The notes beneath the pieces are model-generated. The model saw only the letters and a program-made list of their open reading frames with translations, was not told the origin of the DNA and made no database searches. A DNA stretch of 11,803 nt from Flavobacteriales bacterium UBA958 (lineage in GTDB: Bacteria; Bacteroidota; Bacteroidia; Flavobacteriales_D; Crocinitomicaceae). The position numbers and the translations under genes are program-made. The stretch spans positions 1-11,803 of the forward strand of contig DBCM01000022.1 in assembly GCA_002293045.1 (NCBI GenBank). Direction: 5' to 3'. Shown here piece by piece: positions 6,382-11,803 of this stretch. The first letter of the stretch is position 1. Every line of letters starts with the position of its first letter.

Positions 6382-7318
6382 TGCGCCCCTTGCAGTTGAG
6401 TGCTATATCCTTCCAAAACAAGTTTACATCCCCAATGTGTAAATTTTTATACTTTTTTACCGCCCACTTAAAGGGTAAACGGAAATTCCGTACACATACC
6501 GCACCATCTATGAGTTCTGTTTCAAATACGTGCGTGTAGCATTTTCTATTCGTGTAATAGAATCCTTGGTGCATGCTCCTCGTGGTGGATTTAGATAAAT
6601 CCCATGTGATTGGATTGATGCACGCCTTGCCTTTGTACCACAACGGGTACAAGTCATTGTCCGCCTGGTTATTCATGGTATTCCAAGTAACAAATCCACC
6701 AACTTGATTTGCGTGAGTCATGAATGGAATGGAGTGAAATTCGTTGCTGTCCAACCCGATTCCCGGCATGTAGGCAGCAATCAATTGTTTCGACAAGGGT
6801 TTATCATCAATAAATTCTTTAATTAGCAACATGAGTTGCGTGCATCCCTGACTGTGTCCGGCAAGTACAAATGGCCTACCTTCATTGTATTTTTCTAAGT
6901 ATTCTGTAAATGATGCGCGAATATCTTCATAGGCAAATAACAGGGCCTCTCTTCCCCTTCCTTGAATTGAATCATACGCTTTGAGATGTGCCTGTCGGTA
7001 ATACGGAGCAAACATTCTACCGCATTCAAGCCACGCGCTCCCTTGAAAACGAAAGGCCTTGTCAAGCGCCTCTTGCTTCCAATCGATATCCGTCATCTCT
7101 GCGTTCCAACGCGGATCAGTATAATCAATGAGTAGGGTTGGGAATACATAGAAAACATCCACCGCACGAATCCAAGTTGAATCAAGCGCATTTGCATCTA
7201 CAAAGCTTGGTTTTTTTTCAGGCAATACCAACCAATTTTCTGAGTCTTGAAAATCTAGGGGTTGACTGAGGCAGCCTGAGGAATATATGCAGGCAATACA
7301 AATCAGGAGTGAACGCAT
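6356..7318 (-). CDS. DUF3089 family alpha/beta-hydrolase, probable lipoprotein
   Basis: A 320-residue exported hydrolase. The N-terminus MRSLLICIACIYSSGC is a short lipoprotein-type signal; Cys16 would be lipidated, although the -3 position (Ser) is not the usual Leu. DUF3089 features appear in order: DVFYVFPTLL at about 54-63, GREALLFAYEDIRASF, the nucleophile elbow GHSQGCTQL with Ser156, YMPGIGLD, GGFVTWNT and the C-terminal HIGDVNLFWKDIALN. His294 in that last segment is a plausible catalytic base. The substrate is unknown; ester hydrolysis is inferred from the fold. The start at 7318 is chosen because it begins the signal peptide; an in-frame start at 7369 lies inside the upstream gene. 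It begins one base after that gene's stop (TAATATG), so the two hydrolases form a coupled unit. Its 3' end overlaps the DUF5916 coding region by 26 bases. Confidence 0.9.
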   Translation of the reverse strand: MRSLLICIACIYSSGCLSQPLDFQDSENWLVLPEKKPSFVDANALDSTWIRAVDVFYVFPTLLIDYTDPRWNAEMTDIDWKQEALDKAFRFQGSAWLECGRMFAPYYRQAHLKAYDSIQGRGREALLFAYEDIRASFTEYLEKYNEGRPFVLAGHSQGCTQLMLLIKEFIDDKPLSKQLIAAYMPGIGLDSNEFHSIPFMTHANQVGGFVTWNTMNNQADNDLYPLWYKGKACINPITWDLSKSTTRSMHQGFYYTNRKCYTHVFETELIDGAVCVRNFRLPFKWAVKKYKNLHIGDVNLFWKDIALNCKGRIKVYLAAI

Positions 7319-7319
7319 A

Positions 7320-8015
7320 TTATTCTTGAGCCTGCTTGGTGAATTGAAAAAGCCACGTGTACAATTCATCCGTTCTGAACATTTTTTCTAAGTCTCCGTG
7401 ATCAGCTCCTTTGAGGGCAGTGTATTTTAGGTTTTCACCCCCATTGCAATTTTTTATGGCTCGAACAATTTTTTCCGATTCTGAAATTGGAACCGCTTGA
7501 TCCATAGTGCCATGTTGAATCCACAGGGGAACGGTGGCTAAATTACAGCCGTCCTTGATGTTCCCTCCACCGCACAATGCTACCGCTGCGGCAACGTGCT
7601 CCGGATATTTACCCGCAAAATTTAAGGTGCCGTACCCACCCATACTCATGCCTACTACATATACCCGATTCGTGTCCACGTCGAAGTTCTTTTTTACAAA
7701 AGACAAGACACTCATGACCTTGATTGGGTCCCAACCGTTGCTGGTTTGGGGCGCCACGACCACTGCTGGAATTTTTCTACCTTTTTCAATTTCAGAAATT
7801 ACACCGTAGCGCTTTACACGCGTCAAGTCAGTTCCCGATAAGCTTTTTCCGTGTAGGAAAATTAACACTGGGGGTTTTGCTTTAAGGATGCTGTCCGCAG
7901 GTAAATGCAACCAAAACGCATAGTCTGCTTGGCTGTAAATTGGTTTGAGCTGGGCCGTACTTTTGAACGTTATTCCAAAAAATACCAGAAAAAATAAGAG
8001 ACCCGTTGTTTTCAT
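7320..8015 (-). CDS. Secreted alpha/beta-hydrolase (esterase/depolymerase-like)
   Basis: A 231-residue protein with a cleavable signal peptide (MKTTGLLFFLVFFGITFKSTAQ, cut near residue 21). The mature part is a compact alpha/beta-hydrolase of the feruloyl esterase/PHB depolymerase or prolyl-oligopeptidase-like type. LIFLHGKSLSG at 51-61 forms the oxyanion region. The nucleophile elbow is GMSMGGYG with Ser124. HGTMDQAVP gives Asp172 and GADHGDL gives His206, so a full catalytic triad is present. DVDTNRVYVVGMSMGG is the usual strand-elbow context of this group. It is likely periplasmic or secreted; the substrate cannot be named. The ATG at 8015 opens the signal peptide and lies 5 bases after a TATTTTTG element. 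A longer in-frame start at 8123 would overlap the DUF721 gene and is rejected. The DUF3089 lipoprotein follows with a one-base gap. Confidence 0.9.
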   Translation of the reverse strand: MKTTGLLFFLVFFGITFKSTAQLKPIYSQADYAFWLHLPADSILKAKPPVLIFLHGKSLSGTDLTRVKRYGVISEIEKGRKIPAVVVAPQTSNGWDPIKVMSVLSFVKKNFDVDTNRVYVVGMSMGGYGTLNFAGKYPEHVAAAVALCGGGNIKDGCNLATVPLWIQHGTMDQAVPISESEKIVRAIKNCNGGENLKYTALKGADHGDLEKMFRTDELYTWLFQFTKQAQE

Positions 8016-8020
8016 CCCTG

Positions 8021-8051
8021 CAAAAATAGGGGATTCACATCGTTTACTCAA
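8021..8051 (-). promoter_or_regulatory. Promoter of the two-hydrolase unit
   Basis: This is the best promoter in the window. On the minus strand a TTG (-33 region, 8049-8051) is followed by 20 bases and then TATTTTTG (8021-8028), matching the Bacteroidota TTG...TAnnTTTG arrangement. The element ends 5 bases before the ATG at 8015, predicting a leader of at most a base or two. It lies in the 61-base gap after the DUF721 stop. Confidence 0.65.
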
Positions 8052-8076
8052 GAATTGTAGGAAGATTAACAGTTTT

Positions 8077-8391
8077 TTAAGAAAACCAAACATCCGTAAT
8101 GAGGATGCTTCCCGCGTAACCATTCATACGATCGATGATGATTTGTTTCCCGTTCGCCAATTCTTCACGCGCTACGGAGGAGTCTATTTGAACGTGCAGG
8201 ACACTGCCTTTAAGAAATATGTTTTTGGTGCGATGAGCCACTGCAGGCCCCATCAGCTCAGGCCAGGCATTGATTAAATCTACTTCCTTTAACCTAGACT
8301 CCAAGTTGTAGACTTTAAACAAGCGATCCATAACCTCTTTTAACGGTTGGTTATCCGCGGTGCGCTTAAATTCTTCAATCTTTGATTTCAT
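8077..8391 (-). CDS. DUF721 (DciA-like) protein
   Basis: A 104-residue cytoplasmic protein of the DUF721 family, related to the DciA replicative-helicase operators. The family pattern is visible: QPLKEVMDRLFKVYNLESRL at about 15-34, then INAWPELMGPAVAHRTKNIF at about 40-59, then the VLHVQIDSSVAREELANGK strand-helix and a closing hydrophobic strand (SILITDVWF). Its ATG overlaps the recF stop in the classic ATGA arrangement, so the two are translationally coupled. The recF-DUF721 pairing is also known from Actinobacteria (recF followed by a DUF721 gene), which supports a role in DNA replication or repair. Helicase loading here is inference from distant family members; the direct function in Bacteroidota is not shown by the sequence. 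Confidence 0.88.
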   Translation of the reverse strand: MKSKIEEFKRTADNQPLKEVMDRLFKVYNLESRLKEVDLINAWPELMGPAVAHRTKNIFLKGSVLHVQIDSSVAREELANGKQIIIDRMNGYAGSILITDVWFS

Positions 8392-9485
8392 GGGTTTGCT
8401 GTAAGGGGTAACTCAAAGATACGAAAATCAGCTACGCGATTCACTAAAAGTTCTTGAAGCCTGGTTATTTCCGTATCCGTGATGATGACCTGCCCAAACA
8501 CTTCGTTACTCACTAAATCAATAATCTTTTGCACCCGACTGTGGTCGAGCTTATCAAATATATCATCCAGTAAAAGCACCGGTTTTTTTCCGGAATGGGA
8601 ATGCAGGTAATGATACTGTGCTAGGCGAAGCGCCAAGATGAAAGATTTTTGCTGCCCTTGTGACCCGTATTTTTTTACTGGATTAGCGTTTAAATTAAAG
8701 AGTAAATCGTCCTTGTGCGCTCCAACGGTGGTGTACTGAAAAATAAGATCTCGCCGTTCGTTCTGCTCAAGTAAGGCTATGAAATCTCCTTTTTGAAAAT
8801 CTGATTTATAGTGAATTTCAATGCTTTCATTTTCCGTCCCTATTTCCCTGTAGTTTCGGTCGAAAATCGGCGTGAATTCCTCAATAAAGGTTTGCCTACG
8901 CGCGTGAATTCGCATGCCGTATTGCGCGAGTGAGTGATTCCATACCTCCAGGTTATCGGTGGTTCCGTTCCCCGAGGCGAGTTGTTTTAGCAGGGCATTT
9001 CGTTGCTCCAAAACCCGTTGATAGGCGATTAAGTCTTCTAAGTACCCCTTGTCGATTTGCGAAATAATCCCATCCATCCATTTTCTCCGCGTTTCACTCC
9101 CGTCTGCAATTAAATCCCCATCATATGGTGAAATGAAAACCACAGGAAATAAACCAATGTGGTCGGATAGTTTCTCATAGGTTACCTTATTCTTCTTTAC
9201 CACCTTTTTTGCGCCCGCCTTTACGGCACAAACCACACTGCTCTCTTGTCCGTCAAGCATCCATTGCCCATGAATACTAAAAAAGGCTTGATCAAACTTG
9301 ATGTTTTGCCGGTCCATACTGTTTAAGTAGGATTTGCACATGCTCAAGTAGTATATGGCATCAAGAATATTGGTTTTACCCATGCCGTTCTTTCCTACAA
9401 TCGCATTAACATTACTGCTCAGTTCTAAATCCAAGGATTCGTGATTCTTGAAATTTAATAACTGTATTCTAGACAAGTAAAGCAT
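8388..9485 (-). CDS. recF: DNA replication and repair protein RecF
   Basis: An SMC/ABC-type ATPase that works with RecO and RecR to load RecA at single-strand gaps. It is 365 residues, a normal length. The N-terminus MLYLSRIQLLNFKNHESLDL is the usual RecF start. Walker A is GKNGMGKT at 31-38. The ABC signature region is KKYGSQGQQKSFILALRLA at about 271-289, and Walker B is PVLLLDDIFDKLD at 302-314. The D-loop/H-region equivalent follows with GQVIITDTE. FPVVFISPYDGDLI and RRKWMDG are further RecF hallmarks. The ATG starts 4 bases after a TACCTTTG promoter element, suggesting a leaderless transcript. The 3' end overlaps the DUF721 start by ATGA. No unusual residues are seen. Confidence 0.97.
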   Translation of the reverse strand: MLYLSRIQLLNFKNHESLDLELSSNVNAIVGKNGMGKTNILDAIYYLSMCKSYLNSMDRQNIKFDQAFFSIHGQWMLDGQESSVVCAVKAGAKKVVKKNKVTYEKLSDHIGLFPVVFISPYDGDLIADGSETRRKWMDGIISQIDKGYLEDLIAYQRVLEQRNALLKQLASGNGTTDNLEVWNHSLAQYGMRIHARRQTFIEEFTPIFDRNYREIGTENESIEIHYKSDFQKGDFIALLEQNERRDLIFQYTTVGAHKDDLLFNLNANPVKKYGSQGQQKSFILALRLAQYHYLHSHSGKKPVLLLDDIFDKLDHSRVQKIIDLVSNEVFGQVIITDTEITRLQELLVNRVADFRIFELPLTANP

Positions 9486-9489
9486 GGTG

Positions 9490-9497
9490 CAAAGGTA
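9490..9497 (-). promoter_or_regulatory. Bacteroidota -7 element for recF
   Basis: On the minus strand this reads TACCTTTG followed by CACC and the recF ATG at 9485. The 4-base gap places the predicted transcription start at or next to the A of the ATG. There is no clear -33 box at the expected distance. Confidence 0.6.
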
Positions 9498-9511
9498 GCT
9501 TTTATTTATTT

Positions 9512-9543
9512 CCTATGGGATTCAATCTAATTCTTCCCTTAGG
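9512..9543. repeat. Imperfect inverted repeat between recF and pruA
   Basis: The arms CCTATGGGA (9512-9520) and TCCCTTAGG (9535-9543) pair at 8 of 9 positions around a 14-base loop. The repeat lies in the 115-base divergent gap, upstream of both -7 elements, where a regulator could bind. It has no T-tract on either side typical of a terminator and could be chance in an AT-rich spacer. Confidence 0.3.
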
Positions 9544-9578
9544 TGATTTTAGGTACTTAACGCTTAGCTTTTTTGTTT

Positions 9579-9586
9579 TACCTTTG
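9579..9586 (+). promoter_or_regulatory. Bacteroidota -7 element for the P5C dehydrogenase gene
   Basis: TACCTTTG matches TAnnTTTG exactly and ends 14 bases before the ATG at 9601, predicting a leader of about 10 bases. A weak TTAACG lies 17 bases upstream and could serve as the -33 region. There is no Shine-Dalgarno-like sequence in the short leader. Confidence 0.6.
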
Positions 9587-9600
9587 TTAAAAACAGTACC

Positions 9601-11232
9601 ATGTCAAACGCTTTTTTTAATGTACCCAAAGCCGTCAATGAACCGGTTAAATCATATGCGAAAGGATCTCCTGAACGCGCGGCCTTGTTGAAGGAGTATG
9701 AGCGAATGTATCATCAACATCCAATTGATATTCCCATGTATATTGGGTCAAAAGAAATTCGAACCGAAGCTAAAAAACGCATGGCTCCACCGCATGAGCA
9801 TGAAAAAACAATAGGGCATTTTAACTACGGAGATTCTTCTCATGTGCACGCGGCAATCGATGCAGCGTTGGAAGCACGAACGGCTTGGGCGAATTTACCA
9901 TGGCAAGATCGTGCTGCCGTTTTCTTGAGAGCGGCAGACCTGTTGGCGGGACCGTTTAGAGACCGAATGAATGCCTCTACCATGCTGGCCCAATCCAAGA
10001 ATGTTTTTCAAGCAGAAATTGATGCAGCCTGTGAATTGATTGACTTCTTTAGATTCAATGTGCAATACATGACGCAGATTTATAAAGAACAACCGGAGTC
10101 CTTACCCGGCATGTGGAATCGCTTGGAATATCGTCCGCTGGAAGGGTTTGTGTTTGCCGTTACACCGTTTAATTTCACCTCAATCGCTGCAAATTTATGC
10201 GCCGCTCCAGCCATGATGGGTAATGTCGTAGTGTGGAAACCAGCTGAAACTCAAGTGTATTCTGCGCAAGTAATTATGGAATTATTTAAAGAGGCGGGTC
10301 TTCCGGATGGTGTGATTAATATGGTAACCGTAGATGGACCAACAGCTGGGGATATCGTATTTAGTCACAAAGAATTTGCGGGATTACATTTTACCGGCTC
10401 TACCGCAGTGTTTCGAGCCCTTTGGAAAACGATTGGATCAAACCTGGAAAAATATAGAAGTTATCCGCGCATTGTGGGTGAAACAGGAGGTAAGGATTTT
10501 GTGGTTGCCCATGGGTCTGCAAATCCACTCGAAGTAGCTACGGCCTTAGCTCGTGGTGCCTTTGAATTCCAAGGACAAAAATGTTCTGCGGCCTCTCGTG
10601 CATACATTGCATCTTCCATTTGGCCTGCGGTTAAGCAATCCCTGGTAGAACAAGTTAATTCGTTTAATATTGGAGCCCCGGGTAACACGTCGAATTTTGT
10701 AAATGCCATAATTGATGAACGCGCGTTTGATAAGATTGCTGGATATATTGATTATTGTAAGACGCAAACCGATGCAGAAATCATTGCAGGAGGGACCTAT
10801 GATAAAAGCACGGGATATTTCATTAATCCAACCGTGGTGGTTACTACAAACCCTGCATTTAGAACGATGGTCGAAGAGATTTTCGGACCTGTTTTAACCA
10901 TTTTTGTATACGAGGATAGCCAGTTTGAAGAAACACTAACCTTGGTTGACGGAACCTCGGAATATGCGCTTACCGGATCAATCATGGCCAAAGATCGCTA
11001 CGCGATTGATTTAGCGACCAAGGCCTTGGAAAATGCCGCAGGTAATTTTTACATTAACGATAAGCCAACTGGAGCAGTGGTCGGACAACAGCCCTTTGGC
11101 GGGGCACGGGGGTCGGGTACCAATGACAAAGCCGGAGCAGCAATGAATTTATTGCGTTGGGTTTCTGCACGCACCATAAAAGAAACATTTGTCACGCCAA
11201 CGGATTATCGTTATCCCTTTTTAGAGCAATAA
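9601..11232 (+). CDS. pruA: 1-pyrroline-5-carboxylate (L-glutamate gamma-semialdehyde) dehydrogenase
   Basis: Oxidises L-glutamate gamma-semialdehyde to glutamate with NAD+, the second step of proline catabolism, in the cytoplasm. The 543-residue protein is the stand-alone P5CDH type, not a PutA fusion. N-terminal ALYLVK-like lead-in segments (VNEPVKSYAKGSPERAAL) are typical. Aldehyde dehydrogenase motifs appear in order: VTPFNFTSIA at 187-196 with oxyanion Asn191, VVWKPAETQ, the nucleotide-binding FTGSTAVF at about 264-271, GETGGKDFVV with general base Glu294, FEFQGQKCSAASRAY with catalytic Cys328, EEIFGPVLTIFVYED, and the C-terminal GQQPFGGARGSGTNDKAG. All key residues are present. It has its own promoter and diverges from recF. 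The L,D-transpeptidase gene follows after 34 bases and may be read through from here. No proline dehydrogenase gene is in view. Confidence 0.96.
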   Translation: MSNAFFNVPKAVNEPVKSYAKGSPERAALLKEYERMYHQHPIDIPMYIGSKEIRTEAKKRMAPPHEHEKTIGHFNYGDSSHVHAAIDAALEARTAWANLPWQDRAAVFLRAADLLAGPFRDRMNASTMLAQSKNVFQAEIDAACELIDFFRFNVQYMTQIYKEQPESLPGMWNRLEYRPLEGFVFAVTPFNFTSIAANLCAAPAMMGNVVVWKPAETQVYSAQVIMELFKEAGLPDGVINMVTVDGPTAGDIVFSHKEFAGLHFTGSTAVFRALWKTIGSNLEKYRSYPRIVGETGGKDFVVAHGSANPLEVATALARGAFEFQGQKCSAASRAYIASSIWPAVKQSLVEQVNSFNIGAPGNTSNFVNAIIDERAFDKIAGYIDYCKTQTDAEIIAGGTYDKSTGYFINPTVVVTTNPAFRTMVEEIFGPVLTIFVYEDSQFEETLTLVDGTSEYALTGSIMAKDRYAIDLATKALENAAGNFYINDKPTGAVVGQQPFGGARGSGTNDKAGAAMNLLRWVSARTIKETFVTPTDYRYPFLEQ

Positions 11233-11266
11233 ACGTAACCATAAACGCTTCTCGAATTATTCTCCC

Positions 11267-11803
11267 ATGTTTCGTTTCCTTCTCCTTTTTTCCTTAGCAT
11301 TGTTGAGTGCATCCATTCAATGGCAATCCACGGTGGATGAAGCTAGCTGGAAGTATGTATTCGTTGGCATGCGCCCGGAATTTTTACCCGAAGAAATTAA
11401 AGAGGCGAGTAAAGATCCGCTTTTCGCTGTACCCTTAGACCTTCAGGGAAAGATTCCAGAATCAGGCACTGTCATTCTTGTGGATTTTCGGCTGCCATCT
11501 AGCAGTAAAAGACTTTGGGTGGTACGAAATAAAAAAGTGATGGTACATTGTAGAGTAGCGCATGGAAAAAATTCAGGAGAGCTAATAACAGAACACTTTA
11601 GCAACGACCCTGAGACTAACATGAGCTGCTTGGGTGAATTTAGAACTGGAAAAATTTATCAAGGGGAAAAAGGATTAGCCATGCGCTTGCATGGGTTAGA
11701 ACCTGGGGTGAATGATAACGCATACGCCCGCGGAATTGTATTTCATGGAGGGTCTTATGCTTCCTATGCCTTTCTTGCAAAGCATGGAAGAATCGGCCGA
11801 AGT
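11267..11803 (+). CDS. Murein L,D-transpeptidase catalytic-domain family (YkuD_2), 3' end missing
   Basis: An exported cell-wall enzyme, truncated by the right edge after 179 codons. Residues 1-16 (MFRFLLLFSLALLSAS) look like a signal peptide or membrane anchor. The YkuD_2 pattern follows: ILVDFRLPSSSKRLWVV at about 70-86, VAHGKNSG at about 97-104, FSNDPETNMSCLGEFRTGKIY (split as FSNDPETNMS and CLGEFRTGKIY), the MRLHGLEPGVNDNAYARGI segment, VFHGG with the likely catalytic His160, and HGRIGRS at the window's end. In this family GRS is followed by x-G-C-P, so the nucleophilic Cys should lie just outside the window. The expected activity is L,D-peptide cross-linking or exchange in peptidoglycan, from family knowledge. 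No TAnnTTTG element is seen in the 34-base gap after pruA, so co-transcription with pruA is possible. Confidence 0.88.
   Translation, partial: MFRFLLLFSLALLSASIQWQSTVDEASWKYVFVGMRPEFLPEEIKEASKDPLFAVPLDLQGKIPESGTVILVDFRLPSSSKRLWVVRNKKVMVHCRVAHGKNSGELITEHFSNDPETNMSCLGEFRTGKIYQGEKGLAMRLHGLEPGVNDNAYARGIVFHGGSYASYAFLAKHGRIGRS

Noticed and set aside
8060..8078. A possible terminator hairpin after DUF721 (GTTTT and AAAAC arms on the minus strand)
   Set aside because: The stem is five weak pairs made mostly of A and T and has no following T-tract, so it is not distinguishable from AT-rich background.
8016..8123. A 36-codon extension of the secreted hydrolase
   Set aside because: It overlaps the DUF721 coding region, contains the promoter, and would bury the signal peptide.
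1..11803. CRISPR array, insertion sequence, toxin-antitoxin, defence or secretion gene cluster
   Set aside because: I saw no regularly spaced repeats, transposase motifs, target-site duplications or defence-type domains; the genes are core metabolic, repair and envelope genes.

Overview
The window reads as ordinary, gene-dense chromosome from a Bacteroidota bacterium, most likely a Flavobacteriales member. Four things support this. The genes are lineage-typical: an IPExxxVDY-family gene overlapping pyruvate kinase, a DUF5916 outer-membrane protein, DUF493 and a YkuD_2-type L,D-transpeptidase. Nearly every transcription unit is preceded by the Bacteroidota -7 promoter element TAnnTTTG. Shine-Dalgarno sequences are mostly absent. 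Base composition is fairly even and AT-leaning. I see no tRNA, rRNA, CRISPR array, insertion sequence, integrase or other sign of recent transfer. No gene-free stretch exceeds 300 bases; the longest is about 160.

Layout, left to right. (1) On the minus strand, an IPExxxVDY gene overlaps pyk by 8 bases, followed downstream by the start of gcvP, which runs off the left edge. (2) On the plus strand, a small outer-membrane beta-barrel protein with a very basic tail. (3) On the minus strand, a two-gene unit of DUF493 followed by a membrane-anchored beta-sandwich protein. (4) On the plus strand, a large secreted CBM9-like/DUF5916 outer-membrane protein that diverges from DUF493. (5) On the minus strand, a unit of a secreted alpha/beta-hydrolase and a DUF3089 lipoprotein hydrolase. 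(6) On the minus strand, recF and a DUF721 (DciA-like) gene sharing an ATGA stop/start. (7) On the plus strand, 1-pyrroline-5-carboxylate dehydrogenase, followed by a murein L,D-transpeptidase cut by the right edge just before its expected catalytic Cys.

Functionally the window mixes central metabolism (pyruvate kinase, glycine cleavage, proline-to-glutamate oxidation), DNA repair and replication (recF with DUF721) and cell-envelope or secreted proteins (beta-barrel, DUF5916, two hydrolases, L,D-transpeptidase). No single new multi-gene system stands out.

The most notable signal is regulatory. Five starts lie only 4 to 7 bases downstream of a TAnnTTTG element, two of them GTG codons, which implies leaderless or nearly leaderless mRNAs. 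Other points worth a second look are a C-terminal-sorting-domain-like beta-sandwich tethered to the inner membrane with a predicted cytoplasmic orientation, the basic tail replacing an OmpA domain on the small barrel protein, and two convergent gene pairs whose coding regions overlap with no room for a terminator.
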